Program-made: the position numbers and the translations under genes
From: Achromobacter sp. UMC71
Lineage (GTDB): Bacteria; Pseudomonadota; Gammaproteobacteria; Burkholderiales; Burkholderiaceae_B
DNA: 64,000 nt
Assembly (NCBI RefSeq): GCF_014170305.1
Contig: NZ_LZZT01000054.1
Span: forward strand, 1 to 64,000
Direction: 5' to 3'
Shown here: one piece after another, positions 28,191 to 36,919 of the stretch
Numbering within the stretch: the stretch's first letter is position 1
Layout: each line of letters begins with the position of its first letter
The notes under the pieces: generated by a model
The model's database searches: none
What the model was told of the DNA's origin: nothing
What the model saw: the letters and a program-made list of their open reading frames with translations, nothing else

Positions 28191-28199
28191 CACTCAAAA

Positions 28200-29303
28200 C
28201 TAATCGGCCCGCAACACGGAAGGCAGCAACAGCCACCCCGGACGACGCCAGGACACCAGCCGCGCGTACAGCCAGATGTAGACGCTGGCGAACACCACCA
28301 GGCTGGCGCTCAACGCCCAGGCGTTATCCCACCAGATGGTGGCAGGCACCAGGCCGATCAGGGCCAGCACCCACATGTAGGGCGACGCCAGCGCATTGCA
28401 CAGCGCCGGCACCGCATGGCGGCGGCCGCGGCTGAAAGTCACGCGCACCAGGCGGCGGAAGACCAGTTGGTGCAAGTGCAAGGCATCCGGCTGGTCCACC
28501 GGCACGCCGCGCTTGAAGCGGCGGCGCCAGATGGAGAATCCGGTTTCGAATACGGGATAGAACAGCACGGCCAACGCGTAGAACGGCGACACCGAGGGGT
28601 TGCGCACCACCAGCAGCACGGCCAGTTCGGCCAGCATGAAGCCCAGGAAATACGCCCCGCCGTCGCCCAGGAAGACGCGGCCGAACGGGAAGTTCCAGAC
28701 CAGGAAACCGAGTGTGGCCGATGCCAGCGCCGCCGAGATCAGGAAGATGGGCACGTCGCCGACCTGCAGCGCGACCAGGCTGATGGAGATCGCCATCAAG
28801 GTGGCGACCATGCCGGCCAGACCGTTCATGCCGTCGACGATGTTCAGGGCATGGGTACAGCCGCCCACGGCAAACATGGTGAAGATCAGCGATACCGGCC
28901 AATACGACAGCACGTAATCCACCGGCGCCATGCCGACGCGGCTGACGCCGCCCAGCAGCCACCAGGCGATCGCGGCGGACAGGAAGGCCGCCAGCAGGCG
29001 CTTGCTCGCGCCGATATCCTTGGTGATGTCCTCGAGCAGGCCCGCCACGAACACCGGCAGCGCCGAGACGAACAGGGCCGGCCACAACCACGTCAGGGTC
29101 ATGTTGTCGGGCCCGAGCACCAGCAGGCCGAGGAGCGTACCGGCAAGCACGGCCAAGCCGCCCACGCGAGGCGTGGCGCGCGAATGGTTCGCTTGCGGTT
29201 TATTGAGGTCGCTGTCGCCGGTGAAGGCGCCATGCCAACGCTCCGACGCCACGATGAGTCCGCCCACCATGAACGCGACCACGCATATATACAGCCAGGT
29301 CAC
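28200..29303 (-). CDS. Polyprenyl-phosphate HexNAc-1-phosphate transferase, WecA/WbpL-like
   Basis: Integral membrane enzyme of 367 residues in the MraY/WecA family that starts glycan assembly by moving a HexNAc-1-phosphate onto undecaprenyl phosphate. About ten hydrophobic segments are visible. Cytoplasmic catalytic loops show RATPRVGG, LEDITKDIGA, LNIVDGMNGLAG, the NFPFGRVFLGDGGAYFLGF metal/pyrophosphate region, and a His-rich DALHLHQLVFRR near 280 in place of the HIH motif. It is the first gene of the glycan locus and is followed by the hairpin at 28170-28190. Confidence 0.88.
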   Translation of the reverse strand: MTWLYICVVAFMVGGLIVASERWHGAFTGDSDLNKPQANHSRATPRVGGLAVLAGTLLGLLVLGPDNMTLTWLWPALFVSALPVFVAGLLEDITKDIGASKRLLAAFLSAAIAWWLLGGVSRVGMAPVDYVLSYWPVSLIFTMFAVGGCTHALNIVDGMNGLAGMVATLMAISISLVALQVGDVPIFLISAALASATLGFLVWNFPFGRVFLGDGGAYFLGFMLAELAVLLVVRNPSVSPFYALAVLFYPVFETGFSIWRRRFKRGVPVDQPDALHLHQLVFRRLVRVTFSRGRRHAVPALCNALASPYMWVLALIGLVPATIWWDNAWALSASLVVFASVYIWLYARLVSWRRPGWLLLPSVLRAD

Positions 29304-29659
29304 AAGGTCACCTTCGGTTGGTCTATCGAGACAGGCCCGCCATTATCAGCGGCAGGTGTAACGCCCATATATGGGAGGAATAAGGAAGTGCAATGCACCG
29401 GGACAGAACGTAACACCGGGCATCGAGGCCTGCGCGCGCGTTTGTCGCCCCGGTTGGCGGCGGTTATTGCGGCGCGGCGTTGGACGCGCGGAAATACGGA
29501 TTTCATGGATTAATTGTAGAGCTTTCCGCCTCGGCGCACGCGAAATATCCAAGGGAAAACGCCAAGTCGATTACAGGCGAATACGCGGTCGACAAAGCAG
29601 CTTGCGGCGAGCTTGAGCGCCCGATATCCCCAACAAATAGGGACACATTGATTTGACTT
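29304..29659. other. Intergenic leader upstream of the glycan locus
   Basis: No credible gene in these 356 bases. On the minus strand a TACAAT box (29513-29518) could be the -10 of the locus promoter, but no good -35 is visible; it would give a leader of ~200 bases. A 12-bp palindrome CCCATATATGGG lies at 29364-29375. I see no JUMPstart/ops (GGCGGTAG) element. Confidence 0.4.
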
Positions 29660-29692
29660 AAAAAAAAGCCCGAGATCGTAAGATCTCGGGCT
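29660..29692 (-). terminator. Strong Rho-independent terminator (minus strand)
   Basis: AGCCCGAGATC (29667-29677) pairs perfectly with GATCTCGGGCT (29682-29692) around a GTAA loop. On the minus strand it is followed by eight T residues. It ends a transcript coming from higher coordinates. The nearest gene there, coq7, stops 434 bases away, which argues for a separate short RNA. Confidence 0.85.
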
Positions 29693-29900
29693 AAATCCAC
29701 CAAAGGAGGAGGGTGGAGGAGACAACCGTGGCATGTTGGGAGCAGCCCGTGGGCTTTTGCTCGCTGCGCTGTCGGGGTTTGGCGTTTTGCCTTGCTACCG
29801 CGCCGACTGCGTTTCAACATCCGATGAGATGCATAGTATCGGTTTTTTTTGTGCGATGCAAGATTTTTTTTAAGCGCTGCCCGGCGGGTCTACGCGCGTT
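29660..29900 (-). ncRNA. Candidate small RNA between coq7 and the glycan locus
   Basis: The terminator at 29660-29692 is preceded by two possible promoters on the minus strand. One is a sigma70-like pair TTGCAT (29856-29861) and TACTAT (29833-29838) with a 17-base spacer, giving an RNA of ~165 nt. The other is a -24/-12 element at 29911-29926, giving ~240 nt. No minus-strand reading frame in between looks like protein. The RNA would carry CUCCUCC and CCUCCUCC motifs (~29703-29722) that could pair with ribosome-binding sites. Transcription is inferred, not shown. Confidence 0.42.
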
Positions 29901-29910
29901 GCATTTTTGC

Positions 29911-29926
29911 CGCAACTCGGGCACCA
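29911..29926 (-). promoter_or_regulatory. Candidate sigma54 (-24/-12) promoter
   Basis: Minus-strand TGGTGCCCGAGTTGCG has GG (29925-29924) and GC (29913-29912) exactly 10 bases apart and the TTGC of the -12 element. It keeps the TGG but departs from consensus in the CACG part. Transcription would start near 29900. An NtrC-type palindrome lies ~125 bases upstream. Confidence 0.35.
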
Positions 29927-29981
29927 ACCGCCTGGAAAGCCGCAGCCAGCAATGACCTTGGAAAATGCCGGGTTTTTGCCG

Positions 29982-29997
29982 AAGGGGTTAACCCCTT
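29982..29997. repeat. 16-bp perfect palindrome in the coq7 downstream region
   Basis: AAGGGGTTAACCCCTT is self-complementary with no spacer. It lies between the NtrC-type site and the -24/-12 element, so it could be a regulator site for the same promoter. Confidence 0.4.
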
Positions 29998-30041
29998 GCG
30001 GACTTACCCTAGCGGCTGCCGGGTAATCCCGCCCTATGATT

Positions 30042-30058
30042 TGCACCAGGAAGGTGCA
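30042..30058. promoter_or_regulatory. NtrC-type enhancer site (TGCACC-N5-GGTGCA)
   Basis: The 17-bp sequence matches the classical NtrC consensus at all twelve specified positions. It lies 69 bases beyond the coq7 stop and ~125 bases upstream of the -24 element at 29924, the usual enhancer distance. No plus-strand gene starts to its right, so the small-RNA promoter is the likely target. Confidence 0.45.
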
Positions 30059-30126
30059 TCCGGCACCAATATGCGGCAATTTTTGCGCATTGCAACATTT
30101 GCCTTCCCCGCCTCGAGGCAGCGCGC

Positions 30127-30804
30127 TCAGATCCAGTAGGCCGTGGTGGTCATGACCTTGGACATCGCCCGCATGGCGGTCTTGACCGGGCCAGGCAGCG
30201 GCACGCCGCCGGCCGCCTCGGCGCTGGCGCGGTGCTGCGCCTCGTCTTCCTTCATCTTCTGCACGATCTGGCGCGAACGGGCGTCCTGCTCCGGCAAGGT
30301 GCGCAGGTGCCCGTCCAGGTGCGCCTCGACCTGTCTTTCGGTTTCGGCCATGAAGCCCAGGTTGCGCGGCACCCCCGCGTAGCTGGCCAGCACGCCCAGT
30401 GCGAACGACCCGGCGTACCAGACCGGATTGAGCAGGCTGGGCCGGCTGCCCAGCTCGGTCAGCCGCTGGTTGCACCACACCAGGTGGTCGACCTCTTCGC
30501 CCGCGGCCTCGAGCAGCAGCGCGCGCGGACCGGGTTCGCGGCACGCAGCCGCCTGTCCGCGGTACAGGGCCTGGGCGCAGACCTCGCCCACGTGATTGAC
30601 CCGCATCAGCCCCGCCGCATGACGTTTCTCCTGCACGGACAGGGTGTCTGGCGCCTCGTCCGCGGTGGCCGGATTGGGCCGGCCGGCGCTGGCGCTGCCG
30701 GACAGCACCCGCAATGCGCGGTCGGCTTCGGCCAGCAAGGCATCCAGCGGGCTGGCCCGACGCAGGAAAGAAGCGGGGCCGGATTGGAACAGGGCGGTGG
30801 ACAT
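30127..30804 (-). CDS. coq7: 2-polyprenyl-3-methyl-6-methoxy-1,4-benzoquinone monooxygenase (Coq7)
   Basis: Di-iron hydroxylase of ubiquinone biosynthesis (C5/C6 hydroxylation), 225 residues. Ligand motifs are visible: [20 protein letters not shown] (ExxH), HLDGHL and KEDEAQH (ExxxH). The last residues are hydrophobic and would lie on the membrane. The start at 30804 has AGGAG eight bases upstream; the open frame extends further to 30894 but that region lacks family similarity. It is divergent from the OsmC-like gene. Confidence 0.9.
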   Translation of the reverse strand: MSTALFQSGPASFLRRASPLDALLAEADRALRVLSGSASAGRPNPATADEAPDTLSVQEKRHAAGLMRVNHVGEVCAQALYRGQAAACREPGPRALLLEAAGEEVDHLVWCNQRLTELGSRPSLLNPVWYAGSFALGVLASYAGVPRNLGFMAETERQVEAHLDGHLRTLPEQDARSRQIVQKMKEDEAQHRASAEAAGGVPLPGPVKTAMRAMSKVMTTTAYWI

Positions 30805-30925
30805 GGACAACTCCTGGAATTGAGGCGCGCACACCCCTGACGCGGGGCGGGGCTCTCGTGCCTGGAATTGTACGCAACGGGTATCATCAGCCATTGACTG
30901 CGCTCAAGCACAAGGACACTGACAA

Positions 30926-31369
30926 ATGGAATGCACGATCGACTGGGGCGGCCCCAACGGCATGCTCTTTACCGCCAGCACCGGCAGCGGCCACGTCGCG
31001 GTGATGGACGGCGCGGTGGACGGCGGCGGCCATAACCTGGCGCCCCGCCCCATGGAAATGCTGCTGGCCGGCACCGGCGGCTGCACCGCCTATGATGTGG
31101 TGCTGATCCTCAAGCGCGGCCGCCACGCCGTGAGCGGTTGCAGCGTCAAGCTGCAGGCCGACCGTGCCGACGTCGACCCCAAGGTGTTCACCCGCATCCA
31201 TTTCGCTTTCACCGTCACCGGCCGCAACCTGCCGCGCGCCGCCGTCGAGCGCGCGGTGCAGCTGTCGCACGAAAAATACTGCTCGGCCTCGGCCATGCTG
31301 GAAAAGACCGCCGAACTGACGTTCTCGGTCGACATCGTCGACACCCAGGAAGCCCCCGCCACGGCCTGA
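30926..31369 (+). CDS. OsmC/Ohr-family protein (YhfA-like)
   Basis: Small thiol-peroxidase-fold protein of 147 residues. The two redox cysteines of the family are Cys53 ([10 protein letters not shown]) and Cys119 ([12 protein letters not shown]), with the catalytic-pocket residues [10 protein letters not shown] before the first. OsmC/Ohr proteins reduce organic hydroperoxides, but the YhfA branch has no firm assigned role. The gene lies 50 bases upstream of thyA on the same strand. Confidence 0.87.
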   Translation: MECTIDWGGPNGMLFTASTGSGHVAVMDGAVDGGGHNLAPRPMEMLLAGTGGCTAYDVVLILKRGRHAVSGCSVKLQADRADVDPKVFTRIHFAFTVTGRNLPRAAVERAVQLSHEKYCSASAMLEKTAELTFSVDIVDTQEAPATA

Positions 31370-31419
31370 CGCGACCGGGCCCCGCTTGGCGCCCACTCTG
31401 TTTTTTTGATTCTGTACCC

Positions 31420-32391
31420 ATGAAACAATACCTGGACCTCGTTCAATCCATCCTGGACACCGGCGCGTGGCAGGAAAACCGGACGGGCATACGCACGCTG
31501 AGCATGCCGGGCGCCTCGCTGCGCTTCGACCTGCAGCAGGGCTTTCCGGCCGTCACCACCAAGAAGCTGGCCTTCAAGTCCGCCATCGGCGAAATGGTCG
31601 GTTTCCTGCGCGCCTCGCGCAGCGCCGCCGAATTCCGCGAACTGGGGTGCAAGGTCTGGGACCAGAACGCCAACGAAAACAGCCAGTGGCTGGCCAACCC
31701 CTACCGCGAAGGCCCCGATGACCTGGGCCCGGTCTATGGCGTGCAATGGCGCCAATGGCCGGCCTACAAGGTCCTGGATGCCCGCCGCGAGGGGCAGATC
31801 GCCGACGCGCTGACGCGTGGCTACACCAAGGTCGCCGACCTGCAAGAAGACGGCGCCCCCAAGGTGCTGCTGTACAAGGCGGTCGATCAGCTGCGCCAGT
31901 GCCTGGACGCCATCCACGAACGCCCGGGCGATCGCCGCATCCTGTTCCACGGCTGGAACTGGGCGCAGATCGAGGAAATGGCGCTGCCGCCCTGCCATCT
32001 GCTCTACCAGTTCCTGCCGAACGCGACCACGCGCGAAATCTCCCTGTGCCTGTACATCCGCTCGAACGATGTCGGGCTGGGCACGCCGTTCAATCTGACC
32101 GAAGGCGCGGCGCTGCTGCACCTGGTCGGCAGGCTGACCGGCTACAAGCCGCGCTGGTTCACCTACTTCATCGGCGATGCCCACATCTACGAGAACCATC
32201 TGCCGATGCTGCGCGAACAGCTGACGCGCACGCCGTATGAAGCGCCCCAGCTCGTGCTTTCCGACCGCATCCCCGATTTCGCCCAGACCGGCCGCTACGA
32301 GCCCGAGTGGCTCGAAAAGGTGGAGCCGGGCGATTTTTCGCTGGCCGGCTATACCCACCACGCCCCTCTCACCGCTCCGATGGCCGTTTAA
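31420..32391 (+). CDS. thyA: Thymidylate synthase
   Basis: Converts dUMP and methylene-tetrahydrofolate to dTMP and dihydrofolate. It has 323 residues, ~60 more than E. coli ThyA, because of an insertion in the small domain (~90-150), as in Lactobacillus ThyA. Catalytic Cys192 lies in [18 protein letters not shown] (phosphate Arg), [16 protein letters not shown] and GDAHIYENH are family signatures. The ATG at 31420 is chosen over upstream in-frame codons because the family N terminus begins there. The product dihydrofolate links it to folA 2.5 kb downstream. Confidence 0.95.
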   Translation: MKQYLDLVQSILDTGAWQENRTGIRTLSMPGASLRFDLQQGFPAVTTKKLAFKSAIGEMVGFLRASRSAAEFRELGCKVWDQNANENSQWLANPYREGPDDLGPVYGVQWRQWPAYKVLDARREGQIADALTRGYTKVADLQEDGAPKVLLYKAVDQLRQCLDAIHERPGDRRILFHGWNWAQIEEMALPPCHLLYQFLPNATTREISLCLYIRSNDVGLGTPFNLTEGAALLHLVGRLTGYKPRWFTYFIGDAHIYENHLPMLREQLTRTPYEAPQLVLSDRIPDFAQTGRYEPEWLEKVEPGDFSLAGYTHHAPLTAPMAV

Positions 32392-32770
32392 GACCGTGGC
32401 GGTTCCGCCCGTTGGCGGCCGCCCGCCATGCCGGGGCGCGCAGGTGAAGATTGGTGAGCTTCTGGAAGCGCGTTTTCGGTATAACCCATCCCTTAGCCTC
32501 GGACGCGCGCCCAGCAAGTCGCGCGCGCCGTTGCTTCCGACCGGCCCATGCCGCGCCGTGCCTGCCGCTCGCCGCGAAACCGGGCACCTCGCCCGGCCTT
32601 GCCGGCCGCCTGCACCGCAGCGCCGCACCCCCCATCCAGACAAGAGAGTACGTGAATCGCCAGCGTCGACAGCAGGACCCCCTTGCGGCCCACTTGCAAC
32701 TGTTGACTACTAATTGATTTGAATTGAGGCCGGCGCGGCGGCTGTATGCGCTCAGGACAGGACCCCAAAA
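32392..32770. other. Intergenic region between thyA and the MHYT protein gene
   Basis: These 379 bases hold no convincing gene. The left two-thirds are very GC-rich with small inverted repeats. The last ~80 bases before the MHYT gene are AT-richer and contain TTGACT (~32703), a possible -35, without a clear -10. A promoter for the downstream gene is likely here but not pinned down. Confidence 0.35.
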
Positions 32771-34834
32771 ATGCTCGTTGGAACATATAACCCTTCGCTC
32801 GTCCTCGTATCCCTAGGGGTCGCCATCCTGGCGTCATACACGGCGCTGGGCATGGCCAACCGCGTCAGGGCTGCGAACGGACTGCCGGCGGCGCGTTACT
32901 GGCTGGGCGGCGGCGCGCTCGCGATGGGCATCGGCATCTGGTCCATGCATTTCGTCGGCATGCTGGCGTTCAGCCTGCCGATCCCCATGGGCTACGACCT
33001 GCCGATGACCGTGCTGTCGCTGGCGATCGCGATCGGCTGCTCGGCGTTCGCCCTGTGGACCGTCTGCAAGGACGAATTGCCCTGGGGCCGGCTGGTCGCG
33101 GGCGCCCTGCTGATGGGCGCGGGTATCGCGTCCATGCACTATATCGGCATGGCCGCCATGCGGATGACGCCGGGCATTGCCTACGACCCGGTCTGGTTCG
33201 CCCTGTCCATCCTCATCGCCGTGGCCGCCTCGGGCGCCGCGCTCTGGATCACCTACCGCCTGCGGCATGACGGGCCGCGCGTGGCGCTGTCGCGGCCCTT
33301 GGCAGCCGTAGTCATGGGCGCCGCCATCGTCGGCATGCATTACACCGGCATGGAAGCCGCCAGTTTCCCGGCAGGCAGCATCTGCATGGCGGCCGACGGC
33401 GGCATCTCAGCCGGCTGGCTGGCCATTGCCGTGACCGCCGTGACCTTGAGCGTGCTGGCCATCGCCCTGGTGGTGGCCGTGCTGGACAACCGCCTGGAAG
33501 CGCGCACCTCGGCCCTGGCCTCGTCGCTGGCCGAAGCCAATGAAGAGCTGGTGCAACTGGCGCTGCACGACACGCTGACCAAGCTGCCCAACCGCATCCT
33601 GCTGGAAGACCGGCTGGAGCAGGCGATTGAAAGCGCCAGCCGCCGCAAGGGCTATTTCGCGGTGCTGTTCTTCGACCTGGACGGCTTCAAGGCGGTCAAC
33701 GACGCCTACGGCCACCATACCGGCGATGCCTTGCTGATCGACCTGGCCCAGCGCATCCGCCAGACCCTGCGCACGCAAGACACCGTGGCGCGCCTGGGTG
33801 GCGATGAGTTCATCGTGCTCAGCGAAGTGGTGGAGCCGACCGACGCGGCCAACGTGGCGGACCGCCTGATCGAGGCGATCGCGCGGCCCGTGATGGTGTA
33901 TGGCCACGAAGTGCTGGTGACCTCCAGCGTGGGCATCGCCATCTACCCCAACGACGGCGAAGACACCCACGCGCTGCTGACCAACGCCGACGCCGCGATG
34001 TACCACGCCAAGCGCCTGGGCGGCACGGGCTACAGCTTCTTCGAGCCGTCCATGAACGCCGATGCCCACGAACAGATCGAGCTGCTGCACGATTTGCGCC
34101 TGGCGCAGGAGCGCGACCAGTTCGTGCTGCATTACCAACCCAAATACGAGGCCCCGGCCGGCCCCATCATGGGCGCCGAGGCGCTGCTGCGCTGGAACCA
34201 CCCGACGCGCGGCCTGGTGGGCCCGGACCAGTTCATCCCCACGGCGGAAAAAACCGGGCTGATCCTGTCCATCGGCGAATGGGTCATCAACGAAGCCTGC
34301 CGCCAGATGCGCGAGTGGATCAACGCGGGCCAGGGCCACTGGACCATCGCCGTGAATATCTCGGCGCTGCAGTTCGCTCATGCCGGCCTGATCGAAACCG
34401 TGCGCAGCGCGCTGGCGCGGTACGACGTGCCGCCCGCCTGCCTGACGCTCGAAGTGACCGAATCGACCGCCATGCGCGACGCCGAAGCCAGCCTGACCGT
34501 GCTCAAGCGCCTGTCGGGGTTGGGCGTGACCATCTCCATCGACGATTTTGGCACCGGCTATTCCAGCTTGCTCTACCTGAAGCGGCTGCCCGCCACCGAA
34601 CTGAAGATCGACCGCGGCTTCGTCAACCAGCTGGAAAACGACAATGAAGACGCCGCCATCGTCTCGGCCATCGTCGCGCTGGCCCAGCAACTGAACCTGC
34701 GTATCGTGGCAGAAGGCGTGGAAACGGCGGCGCAGCAGAAATTCCTGACCGGCCTGGGCTGCGACTCGTTGCAAGGCTTCCTGCTCGGCAGGCCGATGCC
34801 GGCCAACGAATTCCTGGAACACGCCGCGGGCTGA
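32771..34834 (+). CDS. MHYT-GGDEF-EAL membrane protein (c-di-GMP synthesis and hydrolysis)
   Basis: Signalling protein of 687 residues. The N terminus (~1-240) is a seven-helix MHYT sensor with three repeats (SMHFVGM, SMHYIGM, GMHYTGM), thought to bind copper and sense a gas or redox signal. The diguanylate cyclase domain (~265-425) has an intact RLGGDEF with an allosteric RTQD inhibition site five residues upstream. The phosphodiesterase domain (~440-680) keeps EALLRW, ESTAM and DDFGTGYSS. Both catalytic domains look active, so net output would depend on the sensor. It lies between thyA and folA. Confidence 0.93.
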   Translation: MLVGTYNPSLVLVSLGVAILASYTALGMANRVRAANGLPAARYWLGGGALAMGIGIWSMHFVGMLAFSLPIPMGYDLPMTVLSLAIAIGCSAFALWTVCKDELPWGRLVAGALLMGAGIASMHYIGMAAMRMTPGIAYDPVWFALSILIAVAASGAALWITYRLRHDGPRVALSRPLAAVVMGAAIVGMHYTGMEAASFPAGSICMAADGGISAGWLAIAVTAVTLSVLAIALVVAVLDNRLEARTSALASSLAEANEELVQLALHDTLTKLPNRILLEDRLEQAIESASRRKGYFAVLFFDLDGFKAVNDAYGHHTGDALLIDLAQRIRQTLRTQDTVARLGGDEFIVLSEVVEPTDAANVADRLIEAIARPVMVYGHEVLVTSSVGIAIYPNDGEDTHALLTNADAAMYHAKRLGGTGYSFFEPSMNADAHEQIELLHDLRLAQERDQFVLHYQPKYEAPAGPIMGAEALLRWNHPTRGLVGPDQFIPTAEKTGLILSIGEWVINEACRQMREWINAGQGHWTIAVNISALQFAHAGLIETVRSALARYDVPPACLTLEVTESTAMRDAEASLTVLKRLSGLGVTISIDDFGTGYSSLLYLKRLPATELKIDRGFVNQLENDNEDAAIVSAIVALAQQLNLRIVAEGVETAAQQKFLTGLGCDSLQGFLLGRPMPANEFLEHAAG

Positions 34835-34918
34835 GTTTTAGGGGGCTGCCCCAAAATTTGCTACGCTTGGGGGCTTCCCGCCGGCCCCGCCGGCCGACCT
34901 TTCCTAGCCCCTGCCCGC

Positions 34919-35404
34919 ATGTCCGCCAGCCTGACCCTGATCGTCGCCTATTCCACCAACCGCACCATCGGGCGCGACAACGCCCTGCCCTGGAAACTGC
35001 CCGGCGATCTGGCGCATTTCAAGCGCAGCACGCTGGGGCATCCCATTATCATGGGCCGCAAGACCTGGGATTCGCTGGGGCGCCCCCTGCCCGGCCGCAG
35101 CAATATCGTCATCAGCCGCAACCCGGCCTTCAACGCCTCCGGCGCCACGCTCGTGCCCACGCTGGAAGCGGCCATCGCCGCCTGCGGCGACAGCGCCGAG
35201 GCCTTTGTCATCGGCGGCGCGCAGATCTATGCGCAGGCGCTGCCGCTAGCCAGCCGTATCCTGGCCACCGAAGTCCATGCCGAGGTCGAGGGCGACGCCT
35301 TCTTCCCGCTGCTGCCCGGTTTCCAGTGGAAGGAAACCGCGCGCGAACCGCAGGCCGCCGAAAACGGCTACGCCTACGACTTCGTCACCTACGAACGCGC
35401 CTGA
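34919..35404 (+). CDS. folA: Dihydrofolate reductase
   Basis: NADPH-dependent reduction of dihydrofolate to tetrahydrofolate; the trimethoprim target. It has 161 residues, normal for the family. Visible parts are the substrate loop IGRDNALPWKLPGDLAHFK (with the catalytic acidic residue), MGRKTWDSLGRPLPGR for NADPH and FVIGGAQIYAQALP near the C terminus. It is co-directional with thyA, but the MHYT gene lies between. The start is the ATG at 34919. Confidence 0.94.
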   Translation: MSASLTLIVAYSTNRTIGRDNALPWKLPGDLAHFKRSTLGHPIIMGRKTWDSLGRPLPGRSNIVISRNPAFNASGATLVPTLEAAIAACGDSAEAFVIGGAQIYAQALPLASRILATEVHAEVEGDAFFPLLPGFQWKETAREPQAAENGYAYDFVTYERA

Positions 35405-35486
35405 CCGCGAACACGGGCCGGCCGCCAGGCCCGCTATGGCGCGGGCGCGCAACCGCCTCCCCTGAAGCAAGAAAGCAGACGCAGCA

Positions 35487-36905
35487 CTAGGCCGCGCCCG
35501 CGTTGCGCATGAAGCGCCACAGCGCGGGCGCTTCGGAATACGCCACGTTAAAGCGCACCCACGGCGTATCGGCTTCGTCCGCCTCGAAGTACGACCCGGG
35601 CGCCAGCCAGATGCCGTCTTTCAAGGCCAGTTCGGCCAGGCCGTTGGCGCCGCGTTCGCGCCACTGCCCGGCGACTTTCGCCCACAGGAACAGGCCGGCC
35701 TGGGGCCGCGCGTAGACCTCGAAACCATGTTGCGCCATCTGCCCGGCCACGGTGGCATGCGCCTGGGTCAGGCGCTCGCGCGTGCGTTCGATGTGGGCGC
35801 GGTAACGGCCTTCGCGGATGACCTGGTGGACGATGCGTTCCATGATTTCCGGCGACGTCAGGCCCACCGCCATCTTGGTGCGCGCGATATCGCGGGTCAG
35901 GTCACGATGCGCCACCACATAGCCCACCCGCACGGACGGACTGATGGCCTTGGAATAGCCGCCCAGGTAGACCACCCGCCGTCCGCCATCCAGCGCGGCC
36001 AGCATCGGCGTGACCCCCGGCGCCAGCTCGCGCGAGATGTCGTCTTCCACCACCCAGAGCCCGTGACGTTCGGCCAGTTGCAGAATGCGGAAGGCATTGG
36101 CCATGCTGATGCTGGCGCCCGACGGATTCTGCAAGGCGGTATTGATGAACAGCGCCCGCGGCCGGTGCTGCGTGGCCGCCCGCTCGAGCGCGTCGCAGTC
36201 CAGGCCGTCCAGCGTGCGCGCCACCGGCACTACGCGCAGGCCCGCCAGCCGCAGCAGCTGCAGCAGATTGGCATAGGCCGGCTGCTCGACCAGCACGGTA
36301 TCGCCCGGCCGCAGCAGCGTGCGGATCACCATGTCCAGCCCATGGGTCACGCCCTGCGTCAGCAGCACCTGCGAGACCTCGACCTCCATGCCCTGCGCGC
36401 TGAGGGTGGCGGCAATGGTTTCGCGTAGCGGCGCATAGCCATAAGGATGGCCGTAGTGGGCGATGCGCATGGCCGGCACCCGGCCCATGTGGCGCAGCGC
36501 CATGTGCAACCCTTCTTCATTGAGCCATTCGCCCGGCAGCCAGCCGCAGCCCGACTTGATGGGGATGGAATGGTCCGCGAAGATGTCCGACAGCAGCCAG
36601 CCGGCGTTCAAGCGGGGCGGCTCCCAGGATTGGGGTTCACCGCGGCGCGCGGGCGCGTCGGGCTGGGCCACCCGATAACCCGCGCCGGGCCGGGCGGCCA
36701 GCCAGCCCAGCGACACCAGGCGGCTGTAGGCGCTGGCCACGGTGAACGTGCTGACGTCGTGCTGGCGCGCGAACTCGCGCACCGAGGGTAGGGGCATACC
36801 CGGACGTAGCACCTGCACCTCGATGCCGCGCAGGATGGCCGCCACCAGTTGATCCACCAGCGTTGGCGCTTGGCCACGGGCGCGCACGGGTTGGAAGTCG
36901 ATCAC
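35487..36905 (-). CDS. MocR-family regulator (GntR HTH fused to an aminotransferase fold)
   Basis: Regulator of 472 residues. The GntR winged HTH (~10-78, PLPSVREFARQHDVS) is joined by a linker to a type-I aminotransferase domain (~110-470) that keeps the PLP Lys in YSKAISPSVRVGYV. MocR proteins use PLP plus an amino compound as effector (GabR, TauR, PdxR). It is read divergently from the omega-transaminase operon and starts at a GTG. A near-perfect inverted repeat lies 15 bases upstream of that start, so it probably controls both itself and the transaminase operon. Confidence 0.9.
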   Translation of the reverse strand: MIDFQPVRARGQAPTLVDQLVAAILRGIEVQVLRPGMPLPSVREFARQHDVSTFTVASAYSRLVSLGWLAARPGAGYRVAQPDAPARRGEPQSWEPPRLNAGWLLSDIFADHSIPIKSGCGWLPGEWLNEEGLHMALRHMGRVPAMRIAHYGHPYGYAPLRETIAATLSAQGMEVEVSQVLLTQGVTHGLDMVIRTLLRPGDTVLVEQPAYANLLQLLRLAGLRVVPVARTLDGLDCDALERAATQHRPRALFINTALQNPSGASISMANAFRILQLAERHGLWVVEDDISRELAPGVTPMLAALDGGRRVVYLGGYSKAISPSVRVGYVVAHRDLTRDIARTKMAVGLTSPEIMERIVHQVIREGRYRAHIERTRERLTQAHATVAGQMAQHGFEVYARPQAGLFLWAKVAGQWRERGANGLAELALKDGIWLAPGSYFEADEADTPWVRFNVAYSEAPALWRFMRNAGAA

Positions 36906-36919
36906 GGCGAAGCAGTTAT

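Noticed and set aside
29364-29375. CCCATATATGGG palindrome as an operator of the glycan locus
   Set aside because: A 12-bp palindrome alone in a 350-base gap, without a placed promoter, is weak evidence.
29503-29820. Minus-strand frame of 105 codons through the intergenic region
   Set aside because: It reads straight through the strong terminator at 29660-29692 and has no protein-like pattern.
29733-29873. Plus-strand frame of 46 codons with a purine-rich ribosome-site-like tract and a hydrophobic N terminus
   Set aside because: The purine tract is the complement of the CU-rich part of the candidate small RNA, no plus-strand promoter is visible, and the C-terminal half is coded by T-runs. 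A chance frame is more likely, though a small peptide cannot be fully excluded.
30805-30894. Longer Coq7 start at 30894
   Set aside because: The extra 30 residues lack family similarity, and AGGAG lies at the right distance only for the ATG at 30804.
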